Origin: Henriciella sp.
GTDB lineage: Bacteria; Pseudomonadota; Alphaproteobacteria; Caulobacterales; Hyphomonadaceae
NCBI GenBank assembly: GCA_030066975.1
Contig: JASJAO010000011.1
Coordinates: 25,540 to 89,539, forward strand
Direction: 5' to 3'
DNA length: 64,000 nucleotides
Shown: positions 34,110-40,957 of the stretch, piece by piece
Layout of the letters: each line of letters begins with the position of its first letter
How positions within the stretch are numbered: position 1 is the stretch's first letter
The notes under the pieces: model-generated
What the model was told of the DNA's origin: nothing
The model's database searches: none
Seen by the model: the letters and a program-made list of their open reading frames with translations, nothing else
Translations under genes and position numbers: made by a program

Positions 34110-34556
34110 ATGGGTGTTAAATTTTTTCAATCGGGGATTGTATGCCTCGCCGGATTGCTGGCCGCCTGTAGTGATTCGGCGGTGTCAGAGGCAGAGTCCG
34201 AACGGCTTCGTCTGGAGATTAAACAGCGCGTCGAGCAGACGCGCGCGCTAGACCAGGCGCGCATCGCGGCCTGCATGGCTGAACATGCGGCTGATTGGGT
34301 GGCGATTGACGAGGCGATTACCGGCTCGGATCACCTTGGCCAACATGAAGATATGCTGCGTCTCGCGGCCTCTCGCCTCGTGTGTGAGCGCAAGTGTTCG
34401 CTGCGCCAACTCAGCGAGGAAGGCGGGTTTTGGTCCGCCGGAGCCAATCGCCCGAACCTCTATTTCACCTATTGCGGCGACGGTCGGGCCGACCGCAAAC
34501 ACTATGTGAATGCGATCACAGGCGCGGTGTTTACCCCAGAATCCGATGGATCATGA
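34110..34556 (+). CDS. Prophage lipoprotein (probable lysogenic-conversion gene)
   Basis: A 148-residue protein with a lipoprotein signal. A short hydrophobic segment ends in LLAAC, so the lipidated residue is Cys20. The mature part is charged, with four further cysteines that could form disulfides. It is on the plus strand between the divergent leftward operon and the convergent repressor gene, and its last 26 bp overlap the repressor 3' end. I chose the ATG at 34110; a TTG at 34104 is also in frame. Single cargo genes beside repressors are often expressed in lysogens and alter the cell surface. Function unknown. Confidence 0.75.
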   Translation: MGVKFFQSGIVCLAGLLAACSDSAVSEAESERLRLEIKQRVEQTRALDQARIAACMAEHAADWVAIDEAITGSDHLGQHEDMLRLAASRLVCERKCSLRQLSEEGGFWSAGANRPNLYFTYCGDGRADRKHYVNAITGAVFTPESDGS

Positions 34557-35136
34557 CGACGCGTCCGACCACGGTCAGCGTATCCGGTTCGTCGACGGTG
34601 AAGGATTCATAATCGGTATTGTCTGAGGTGACGAGCACGGTGCCGGTGCCGAGATTACGCTGGCAGCGTTTCACAATCAGGTGCCCCTCATACAGCAATA
34701 CATAGATGCCAGGCGTCACAATGCGGGTGACGCCGCGGTCAATCACGATCTGGTCGCCGTCATGCAGCGTGTCCCACATGCTGTCGCCGCCGACGCGTAT
34801 GGCCGTCAGCTCAGGCACATTGAAGCGGCTGACTTCCTCCAGGCGGTACGGGACCCAGTATTCCGGGGGAGATTGCTGAATAAGTGCGCCGGCGCCAGCT
34901 GAGGCACGGATATCGTAAAAGGGCAGTGAGACAACGTCTTCGCCTGTCCCGATGGGCGCTCCGGTCAATTCCTCGATCGCTTCGACAATCTTGTCGCGAT
35001 TGCTGGCCACCAATGAGCGATTTTTGTCGCGCATGAAACTGTATATGGTGGTTTTCGGGACCCCCGATTGTTTTGAAATTTTTGCCACGCCGATCTCGTC
35101 AATCGAGTAGCGCAGCTTGTCGTCTTCCTGGCTCAA
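34531..35136 (-). CDS. Phage repressor, S24 (CI/LexA-like) family
   Basis: A 201-residue repressor. The N-terminal domain, about residues 1-60, has a helix-turn-helix (VAKISKQSGVPKTTIYSFM). The C-terminal peptidase S24 domain has catalytic Ser119 (GGDSMW) and Lys156 (LIVKR). A cleavage site is likely at A80-G81 in RASAGAG. Like CI it should hold the lytic promoters off and cleave itself when RecA filaments form after DNA damage. The start is TTG at 35136 with GGGGA nine bases upstream. The operators at 35158-35238 and 34031-34072 flank it. Its 3' end overlaps the convergent lipoprotein gene. Confidence 0.92.
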   Translation of the reverse strand: MSQEDDKLRYSIDEIGVAKISKQSGVPKTTIYSFMRDKNRSLVASNRDKIVEAIEELTGAPIGTGEDVVSLPFYDIRASAGAGALIQQSPPEYWVPYRLEEVSRFNVPELTAIRVGGDSMWDTLHDGDQIVIDRGVTRIVTPGIYVLLYEGHLIVKRCQRNLGTGTVLVTSDNTDYESFTVDEPDTLTVVGRVVMIHRILG

Positions 35137-35157
35137 TGCTCGCTTTCCCCTTTTTTA

Positions 35158-35169
35158 TCGCAATTGCGT
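35158..35169. promoter_or_regulatory. Operator site 3 (upstream of repressor gene)
   Basis: TCGCAATTGCGT is centred 27 bp from the repressor start codon, between the repressor gene and its likely promoter region. In position it corresponds to lambda OR3 and would let the repressor control its own synthesis. A degenerate half-site (GCGCAATT at 35188-35195) lies 30 bp further on. Confidence 0.65.
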
Positions 35170-35197
35170 ATGCAATCCGGCTGACGAGCGCAATTAG

Positions 35198-35209
35198 ACG
35201 CATAAGCGT
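35198..35209. promoter_or_regulatory. Operator site 4 (upstream of PR -35)
   Basis: ACGCATAAGCGT is an inverted repeat with ACGC/GCGT arms, 29 bp centre to centre from site 5. It lies just upstream of the rightward -35 box, mirroring site 2 at the leftward promoter. Confidence 0.65.
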
Positions 35210-35216
35210 AAATAAA

Positions 35217-35245
35217 TTGACAAAGTACGCAATTGCGTCTTTGTT
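35217..35245 (+). promoter_or_regulatory. Predicted rightward early promoter (PR-like)
   Basis: TTGACA at 35217-35222 is a perfect -35 box. After 17 bases comes TTTGTT at 35240-35245 as a weak -10. Operator 5 fills the spacer. A start about seven bases after the -10 would fall at 35252, the A of the next gene's ATG, so the transcript would be leaderless. The complementary strand of the same bases reads TTGTCA, which could serve as a -35 for a leftward promoter toward the repressor. Confidence 0.65.
35227..35238. promoter_or_regulatory. Operator site 5 (in PR spacer)
   Basis: ACGCAATTGCGT is a perfect palindrome and the best match to the consensus ACGCAwwTGCGT. It lies inside the -35/-10 spacer of the rightward promoter, as site 1 does at the leftward one. 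Bound repressor would exclude RNA polymerase. Confidence 0.75.
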
Positions 35246-35251
35246 TGCGTC

Positions 35252-35509
35252 ATGACGACAAAAACCGCCCCTCCGCTCCCCTTGGAAAAGCTTGAAAAAG
35301 CCCTGCAACGTTTCCGCTCTGCGATAGAGGACAAGCGCGTGACCCTGCGCGCGGTCGCGACGGCGACGGAGATACCGTTGACCTCGCTCGAACGCATGGT
35401 CAGCAGCGAGGTCTATATCGACCGGATCCGCCGACAGCGCGACCGGGTGCTGAGCATCGACAAGGCGCTGGACACGCTGCTCAAGCCCGCGAGCGACCCG
35501 CCGAAATAA
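35252..35509 (+). CDS. Small putative DNA-binding protein in the Cro/CII position
   Basis: An 85-residue basic protein. Residues about 30-55 (VTLRAVATATEIPLTSLERMV) can form a helix-turn-helix. It is divergent from the repressor and is the first gene of the rightward operon, the place of Cro or CII in lambdoid phages. There is no Shine-Dalgarno sequence before the ATG, and the predicted transcription start coincides with it, which suggests leaderless translation. Likely a second switch regulator competing for the same operators; family not recognised. Confidence 0.7.
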   Translation: MTTKTAPPLPLEKLEKALQRFRSAIEDKRVTLRAVATATEIPLTSLERMVSSEVYIDRIRRQRDRVLSIDKALDTLLKPASDPPK

Positions 35510-35532
35510 CCGAACGCCGCACCCTTGAGTCT

Positions 35533-35570
35533 AACCCGCTCAAATCGTCCGGGGTGCGACCAGGCGGGTT
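35533..35570 (+). terminator. Hairpin after the Cro-position gene, possible attenuator
   Basis: AACCCGC (35533-35539) pairs with GCGGGTT (35564-35570) around a 24-base loop. It is in the 124-bp gap between the first and second rightward genes. No T-run follows, so it is not a standard Rho-independent terminator. It could be a Rho-type stop or an antitermination site, as found at this place in lambda. Confidence 0.3.
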
Positions 35571-35633
35571 CTCACGCCCCCCTTAAGTGAGGCCCGCCGC
35601 CCCAAGTTTCAGACACGCCAGGAAAGGAAGACC

Positions 35634-35957
35634 ATGGCAGACATTATGGATTTGATCGAAGGCTACCGCGACGGCTTGCTGCTAATGCGATTGAACAGCG
35701 CCTACAGCGAGCTGGTTGAAGCCTGCGAGGATCAGGAACTCGGCGGTAGCCTGACGATGAAAGTCGACCTCAAACCAAAGGGTGACGGGGTTTATGCGGT
35801 GCACGCTTCGGTCACGTCGAAGACGCCGCAGCCGCAGCTGAAACCGGCCATGTTCTTCTCTGATGGTGCTGGAAATCTCGCACGCCGAGACGCGCGCCAA
35901 ACCGACATCGAAGATTTCACCGGCGATGACACGGTCACGCCGCTGAACCGCACGTAA
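35634..35957 (+). CDS. Phage early protein of unknown function
   Basis: A 107-residue acidic protein. A helical N-terminus (MDLIEGYRDGLLLMRLNSAY) is followed by beta-strand-rich sequence (LTMKVDLKPKGDGVYAVHASV) and a polar tail. AGGAAAGGA stands before the ATG. It lies 32 bp upstream of the DUF2303 gene, and the two are likely co-expressed. Family not recognised. Confidence 0.7.
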   Translation: MADIMDLIEGYRDGLLLMRLNSAYSELVEACEDQELGGSLTMKVDLKPKGDGVYAVHASVTSKTPQPQLKPAMFFSDGAGNLARRDARQTDIEDFTGDDTVTPLNRT

Positions 35958-35989
35958 AGTTCAACCCCGATTTTTGAAAGACCAGACCT

Positions 35990-36949
35990 ATGAGTGAAAC
36001 CTCTATTGAAGAACTCCGTATGCAAGACAGCGTTGCCGACCAGCTTGTGACGCTCGCGCGCACCCAGACTGTGGAAGGCGCTGACGGCGAGTTTGCGGTA
36101 CTGCCGAATGGCACCCTAAAGCGCATTGGCGGCGAAACCCAAGCCAAATCCCCGCCGGAATTCATCATCGCCGACGTGAAATTGAAGACGATCAACGCGC
36201 TGCATGAATATGTGAACCGTTTCAAGACGACTGCGACGGCGATTTTTGCCGATGTCGATGCCCGCCACATCGAAGCGGTGATCGACTATCATGACAGCGG
36301 ACGCGTGCATGCCAAGCCGGTGACACGCGATGCGCAGGGCGAGAAAGTCGTGAACTATGACATGGATCTCGTGCCATCAGAGAACACCGTCATGCTGCCC
36401 GACCGCTGCCGCCATCGTGCCAGCGTTCGCATGTCCTATTCGGAGGAATTCGAAGAATGGGATGCGATCGAGGGCGAATGGCACGACCAGATCGACTTTC
36501 TGAAGTTTCTCGAACAGAATGCGACCGACGTTCTCAGTCCAACACCCAGCTCACTGCTCGAAATGGTCACGGACTTTGCGGCGATCGAGGATGTCGAATT
36601 CAAGTCCTCGACACGGCTCCAGAACGGCGACCGCGAGCTGATGTATCGTAAGGAGTCGGTGCCGAAGGGCACGATCACCATTCCAAACGAGCTCTCATTC
36701 AATATGCCGATTTATTTCGGGGAAGAGCCGCAGCAGTTTAAGGCTTTGTTTCGTTATCGGATCAATGCCGGGTCGCTTTCACTCCGCATTGACTGGCATC
36801 GGATCAAACAAGCCAAGCTGAAAGGGTTCAGCGCCGCGTGTGAGCGCCTGCTGGAACGTACCGGCGTCTATGTCTTCGCAGGCGCGATCCCGCAAGAGCG
36901 TTGGGATGGCATCGACCCGAAAGCCGCCGGCATTTCAGGGACGGGCTGA
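35990..36949 (+). CDS. DUF2303 (YfdQ-like) phage protein
   Basis: A 319-residue protein of the DUF2303 family, known from prophages (YfdQ of E. coli) with no proven function. Supporting features are an N-terminal acidic helix, an APPEFIIAD-like segment (SPPEFIIADVKLKTINALHEYV), a central IFADVDARHIEAVIDYH, and the late EWDAIEGEWHDQIDFLKFLE with ATDVLSP. It lies in the early rightward operon, where homologues sit near recombination and replication genes. The next gene begins two bases after its stop. Cytoplasmic, no membrane segment. Confidence 0.8.
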   Translation: MSETSIEELRMQDSVADQLVTLARTQTVEGADGEFAVLPNGTLKRIGGETQAKSPPEFIIADVKLKTINALHEYVNRFKTTATAIFADVDARHIEAVIDYHDSGRVHAKPVTRDAQGEKVVNYDMDLVPSENTVMLPDRCRHRASVRMSYSEEFEEWDAIEGEWHDQIDFLKFLEQNATDVLSPTPSSLLEMVTDFAAIEDVEFKSSTRLQNGDRELMYRKESVPKGTITIPNELSFNMPIYFGEEPQQFKALFRYRINAGSLSLRIDWHRIKQAKLKGFSAACERLLERTGVYVFAGAIPQERWDGIDPKAAGISGTG

Positions 36950-36951
36950 TC

Positions 36952-37407
36952 GTGGCACCGCGAAACTATACCGAGCCGGAGCTTGCGCGCATGCGCGAGC
37001 TCCATGCCGAGGGCAAGAACAATAATGAGATCGCTGCCGCGCTGAGTGCTGAATTTGGCACGAAGCGCCAGCGCGCCGGTGTCGGTGTGCGGCTTCGCAA
37101 GATGGGGCTGAACATCAATTACGTGAAACCCGTGGGTCAACGTTCGACCGCGGGCATCGCGGCGGGTTCGCGCGCGGCAATAGAGCGCCGCGTGCAGACA
37201 GGGGCTGTGGTGGCTTTGCCCGGCATTGATCTCATGGAACTCAAGAACACGACATGCCGCTATCCGGTGCATGACAAGCCTTACCGTTTCTGCGGTGAGC
37301 CGACGGTGGAGGGATCGAGCTACTGCGCCGCCCATGCCGCCATTTGCAGTGACAAAAAACGCACTTCCGAAGTGAACGGCAGGCGCAAAACCAAGAAGGC
37401 GGCTTAG
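36952..37407 (+). CDS. GcrA-like transcription regulator encoded by the phage
   Basis: A 151-residue protein. The N-terminal helix-turn-helix region (YTEPELARMRELHAEGKNNNEIAAAL) is followed by a basic linker. The C-terminal domain has CRYPV, RFCG and SYCAAH, the spaced cysteines and histidine of GcrA proteins, here with a shortened FCGEP form. Host GcrA binds sigma70 RNA polymerase and activates promoters methylated at GANTC during the alphaproteobacterial cell cycle. The start is GTG at 36952, two bases after the DUF2303 stop; an in-frame upstream ATG has no ribosome-binding support. A phage copy next to methyltransferase genes suggests interference with cell-cycle transcription, which is inference. 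Confidence 0.8.
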   Translation: MAPRNYTEPELARMRELHAEGKNNNEIAAALSAEFGTKRQRAGVGVRLRKMGLNINYVKPVGQRSTAGIAAGSRAAIERRVQTGAVVALPGIDLMELKNTTCRYPVHDKPYRFCGEPTVEGSSYCAAHAAICSDKKRTSEVNGRRKTKKAA

Positions 37408-37429
37408 GCGAAAGTCAGGTCGAGAGGCG

Positions 37430-39043
37430 TTGGGGCTGATTATAGACAATTTTGCCGGGGGTGGCGGCGCATCGGTTGCGTTGGAGCAGGCGCTCGGACG
37501 CAAGGTCGATATCGCGATCAATCATGATCCGGACGCGATCGCCATGCACGCGGCCAACCATCCGGAGACCGAGCACTATCAGGATGACGTGTTCAGCGTT
37601 GACAAGGCGGCGATCTGCAAAGGCCAGCCGATCGATGTCGCGTGGTTCTCGCCGGACTGTAAGCATTTCAGCCGGGCCAAAGGGCGTGCGCCGGTTTCAA
37701 AACGGGTTCGCGGTCTCGCCTGGGTGGTCCTGCAATGGGCGGCGCTTCCGAAATGGCAGCGGCCACGGGTGATCTTCCTTGAGAATGTTGAAGAGTTCCA
37801 AACCTGGGGCCCGATCTGCAGACAAGGCTATCCGGACAAGTCGAAGGCTGGCGAGACGTTTCGTTTGTGGGTCTCGCATCTGGAAGCGCTCGGCTACACG
37901 GTCGAATGGCGCTCGCTGGTCGCGTCTGACTATGGTGCTCCGACGATCCGCAAGCGCCTGTTTCTGGTGGCACGCTGTGACGGCGAACCGATCCGCTGGC
38001 CCGAGCCGACCCATGCTGACCCGAAACTGAAAACCGGGTTGAAGCCGTGGCGCACGGCGGCAGAGATCATCGACTGGTCGCTGCCTTGTCCGTCCATCTT
38101 CTCGCGCAAACGCCCTTTGAAGCCGAATACGATGGCGCGGATCGCGCGCGGGCTGCAACGCTATGTGTTCAACAATCCGCAGCCCTTCATTGTGAACCTG
38201 ACGCATGGCGGGCGGGTAGAAGCGGTATCAGAGCCGTTGAAAACCGTGACCGCGGCGAATCGCGGCGAAAAAGCGTTGGTGACGCCGACGCTGATCCAAA
38301 CCGGCTATGGTGAGCGCAAGGGCCAGAAACCGCGGGCGCTGGATCTGTTCAAGCCGCTCGGCACGGTCGTTTCCGGCGGCTCAAAACATGCGCTGGTCGC
38401 GCCGACAATAGTGTCGGTCGGGCACGGCTATAGCGGCGGTCGTCGCGAGTATCCGGTCGCGCAACCCGCGCTGACCATCACGTCAGGCGGCAATCATCAG
38501 GCGCTCGTCGCCGCCTTTCTGGCTCAGCACAATACGGGTGTGACCGGACATAAGGCCGATAAACCGATGTCGACCATCACCGGTCGCGGGACACAGCAAC
38601 AGGTCGTGACCAGCCATTTGATCAAGATGCGCGGGACCGGGACCGGAAGCGCGACCGATGCGCCGGTTCACACCTTGACGGCGGGTGGCCAGCATATCGG
38701 CGAGGTCCGGGCCTTCCTGATCAAGTATTTCGGGACACAGCAAAAGCCGGAGCTCGCAGAGCCATTGCACACGGTCACGACCAAAGATCGGTTCGGCTTG
38801 GTCATGGTGCACGGCGAGCCCTATGAGATTGTCGATATCGGCATGCGGATGCTGGTCCCGCACGAGCTTTATGCCGCGCAGGGCTTCCCAGACGATTATA
38901 TCATCCGCCCCGAAATCAACGGCAAGGTGATGACCAAATCGGCCTCGATCGCGCGGTGTGGCAACTCGGTGTCACCGCCGCCAGCGGTCGCGCTGATTGA
39001 GGCCAATGCGCCGATGTTCTCCCGCGTCGAGGTGGCGGCATGA
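37430..39043 (+). CDS. Phage DNA (cytosine-5)-methyltransferase with internal repeats
   Basis: A 537-residue C5 methyltransferase. Motif I is DNFAGGGGASVALE. The catalytic loop is WFSPDCKHFS, in which the usual Pro-Pro-Cys is Pro-Asp-Cys. Motif VI is ENVEEF. Motifs IX/X appear in LYAAQGFPDDYII and RCGNSVSPP. Between residues about 270 and 455 there are six imperfect repeats of about 32-40 residues, each starting near a L-x-T-V/I-T segment (residues 270, 310, 348, 380, 413, 446). They fill the target-recognition region. The start is TTG with GAGAGG upstream. It methylates cytosine C5 at an unknown sequence, perhaps protecting phage DNA from host nucleases. Confidence 0.9.
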   Translation: MGLIIDNFAGGGGASVALEQALGRKVDIAINHDPDAIAMHAANHPETEHYQDDVFSVDKAAICKGQPIDVAWFSPDCKHFSRAKGRAPVSKRVRGLAWVVLQWAALPKWQRPRVIFLENVEEFQTWGPICRQGYPDKSKAGETFRLWVSHLEALGYTVEWRSLVASDYGAPTIRKRLFLVARCDGEPIRWPEPTHADPKLKTGLKPWRTAAEIIDWSLPCPSIFSRKRPLKPNTMARIARGLQRYVFNNPQPFIVNLTHGGRVEAVSEPLKTVTAANRGEKALVTPTLIQTGYGERKGQKPRALDLFKPLGTVVSGGSKHALVAPTIVSVGHGYSGGRREYPVAQPALTITSGGNHQALVAAFLAQHNTGVTGHKADKPMSTITGRGTQQQVVTSHLIKMRGTGTGSATDAPVHTLTAGGQHIGEVRAFLIKYFGTQQKPELAEPLHTVTTKDRFGLVMVHGEPYEIVDIGMRMLVPHELYAAQGFPDDYIIRPEINGKVMTKSASIARCGNSVSPPPAVALIEANAPMFSRVEVAA

Positions 39044-39255
39044 CGAAATCATCTCTCAACGGAAAAGAGATCTACGATCTCTGGTATCTTGAAGGTCTCA
39101 CGGACCAAGAGATTGCGACACGTCATGGCATGACGCGGCACATGGTGACCGGCAAGCGGTTTCGTTACATGCAGCGCCATGTGCCGGACTCAAGAGCGAT
39201 TACCTTGCCCGGCTCGCGCTTGATTGTGCCGGAAAAATATAGGCCGTCGCGATGA
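39040..39255 (+). CDS. Small helix-turn-helix protein
   Basis: A 71-residue protein. The stretch LWYLEGLTDQEIATRHGMTRHMVTG has the form of a resolvase/sigma-like helix-turn-helix. It overlaps the methyltransferase by 4 bp and the next small gene by 4 bp. It may be a regulator or a DNA-binding accessory. Family not recognised. Confidence 0.7.
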   Translation: MTKSSLNGKEIYDLWYLEGLTDQEIATRHGMTRHMVTGKRFRYMQRHVPDSRAITLPGSRLIVPEKYRPSR

Positions 39256-39392
39256 CGGCGCGGAACGAACATATGGCCTGGGCGGCGCGTTTCGGGTTCG
39301 GGCTGTTCTGTCTGCTCGCTGCGTTTAGCGTGGCGTTTGCGGTGTCTGTCTGGATACAGCTGGCGTCGCTCGTCGCGGAGGCGCCGCAATGA
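39252..39392 (+). CDS. Small single-helix membrane protein (46 aa)
   Basis: A short open frame MTARNEHMAWAARF... with one hydrophobic helix of about 25 residues (FGLFCLLAAFSVAFAVSVW). It overlaps the upstream and downstream genes by 4 bp each (ATGA at both ends), which strongly supports it as a gene. No function can be assigned. Confidence 0.65.
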   Translation: MTARNEHMAWAARFGFGLFCLLAAFSVAFAVSVWIQLASLVAEAPQ

Positions 39393-39823
39393 CCCATCAG
39401 CGTATCGATCCTGCCATCCTAGCGGCTGTTCGGAGCAAGCCGAAAAAGTCCAAGTATGGCAACGTCAAGGTCAAGATTGACGGCATTAGCTTCGACTCCA
39501 AGGCCGAAGGCGAACGCTATGGCTTGCTCAAACTGCTGGACCGGGGCGGCGTCATCGAGGCTCTGGAACTGCAGCCGAAATATGACTGCATCGTCAACGG
39601 TGTGCACGTGGCCTCGTACCGCCCCGATTTCCGCTACCGCCACGTCGAGACGGGCGACACCGTGATCGAGGACGTCAAAGGCAAGGAGCCGGACGCGATG
39701 CGGATCCGGCGCATCCTGACCGAGGCCTTGTTCGATATCGAGGTCCGTGTGGTCAACGGCAAGGGGCAGCCCCTCAAGATCAAACCCCGCAAGGGCAGGA
39801 AGCGAGGCAAAGCCAAATGCTAG
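39389..39823 (+). CDS. DUF1064 phage protein (nuclease-fold)
   Basis: A 144-residue protein with the DUF1064 pattern. It has SKYGNVKVKIDGISFDSKAEGERY near residue 21, then LQPKYDCIVNG, YRPDFRYR near residue 72 and VIEDVKGKEPDA near residue 90. The spacing of Glu, Asp and Glu-x-Lys resembles the restriction-endonuclease-like fold, and members are thought to be Holliday-junction resolvase-type nucleases. The C-terminal tail is very basic. It lies in the early operon between small genes. A role in phage DNA processing is likely but unproven. Confidence 0.85.
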   Translation: MTHQRIDPAILAAVRSKPKKSKYGNVKVKIDGISFDSKAEGERYGLLKLLDRGGVIEALELQPKYDCIVNGVHVASYRPDFRYRHVETGDTVIEDVKGKEPDAMRIRRILTEALFDIEVRVVNGKGQPLKIKPRKGRKRGKAKC

Positions 39824-40251
39824 GACAGAATACGTGCCCGTCCGATGAGCGCGAATATGTGATGATGCAAGTCGAGGAAGTGCGCGGCCAGCTGCGCGGG
39901 GACGGCTTCGAAGTGCCGGTGAGCTGGGCGACGCGCAACTCTGTCCGTTCGGTGATCAGCCTCCTGATGGTCCGCGAATACGTGACCTATGCGCAGATGT
40001 GCTTTGCCTGCCGCCGTGATCTCAGCCGCGAGTCGAGCGATCCGCGCGTGCTGGCCAATGTCTACGTCTATCATGCGCGCCGGGCCCTGAAACCGCTCGG
40101 TGTGACGATCCACAATCTGGTCGGGCAGGGCTTCTACATTGACAGCGACGGAAAGGCCTCTCTGCGCCGACAGGCGGCTGCAGGCCCAACGTTCGAGTCC
40201 TGCGCTGAGATGCGTTTGGCAGCGATTGGATTGGGGGCAAGCCATGAGTAA
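39817..40251 (+). CDS. Phage protein with winged-helix-like C-terminus
   Basis: A 144-residue protein. The C-terminal half (NVYVYHARRALKPLGVTIHNLVGQGFYID) looks like the recognition helix and wing of an OmpR-type winged helix. The N-terminal part is not assigned. It overlaps the DUF1064 gene by 7 bp and the replication-type gene by 8 bp. It could be a transcription regulator of the phage late region, but this is inference from the fold-like pattern only. Confidence 0.6.
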   Translation: MLGQNTCPSDEREYVMMQVEEVRGQLRGDGFEVPVSWATRNSVRSVISLLMVREYVTYAQMCFACRRDLSRESSDPRVLANVYVYHARRALKPLGVTIHNLVGQGFYIDSDGKASLRRQAAAGPTFESCAEMRLAAIGLGASHE

Positions 40252-40957
40252 GCCGCATTCCATGCTGGTCTCGATCAATGATTGGCGCGGTGGCACCGAG
40301 GCCATGCCGTCGAAGTTTCGTGGACCCTATTTTGATCTTCTGACCGTCCTGTTTGATCATGGCGGTGACCTTCTGTTCAAGCCGGACGTCATCTGTCGCG
40401 CCGCGCGGATTGACCGACGCGCATTTGAGAAGTTCTGGGCCTGTGTCGGCCCGAAATTCATCGTTGCCGACAACACGATCCGTCATCACCGCGTCGACGA
40501 GCAATTGCTGAAATACAGCAAAACTGTCGCAAAACTGCGTCAAAACGGTTCCAAAGGTGGGAAGAAAACTCAACAAAAACAACGGGCGCGTCAAGCAAAT
40601 GCTCAAGCAAACCAAACCAACGGTTTGGTAAACCCTTCTAAAGAAGGGAGTTTACCAAACCTGCCGCAAGACGGCGCGATCGCATGGGAAGCGCTTCGCG
40701 CCGCATGCGGCGATAGTGGTCATCTTTCGCTCGAAATGGACAAGCTCGAATCTGCGATTGTCGATTTCGCCGAGGGCGTCTTCTACGTCAAAGATGGCTG
40801 GTCTGCGAACGCGTTCAGCGAGCGGCTTGGTCCGCAGCTGCGCGCCATCAAGGCCAAACTCAAAAAGCTGCCGGAAGATCCAACCCAGATCCGTCGTCAT
40901 CCCGACCTGTTCACCGGCGTTGAGCCCTTGCGGTCCATCAATGGGGGTAAGGCATGA
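40244..40957 (+). CDS. DUF1376-like phage replication-type protein
   Basis: A 237-residue protein. The N-terminal domain, with WRGGTEAMPSKFRGPYFDLL near residue 14 and CRAARIDRRAFEKFW near residue 48, matches the DUF1376 (YdaU-like) family of phage replication-initiation proteins. A Lys/Gln/Asn-rich linker (about residues 95-125) leads to a C-terminal domain without assignment. GGGGG lies ahead of the ATG at 40244; a longer frame from 40139 lacks support. It probably helps load the replication fork helicase. It overlaps the Dam gene by 4 bp. Confidence 0.72.
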   Translation: MSKPHSMLVSINDWRGGTEAMPSKFRGPYFDLLTVLFDHGGDLLFKPDVICRAARIDRRAFEKFWACVGPKFIVADNTIRHHRVDEQLLKYSKTVAKLRQNGSKGGKKTQQKQRARQANAQANQTNGLVNPSKEGSLPNLPQDGAIAWEALRAACGDSGHLSLEMDKLESAIVDFAEGVFYVKDGWSANAFSERLGPQLRAIKAKLKKLPEDPTQIRRHPDLFTGVEPLRSINGGKA

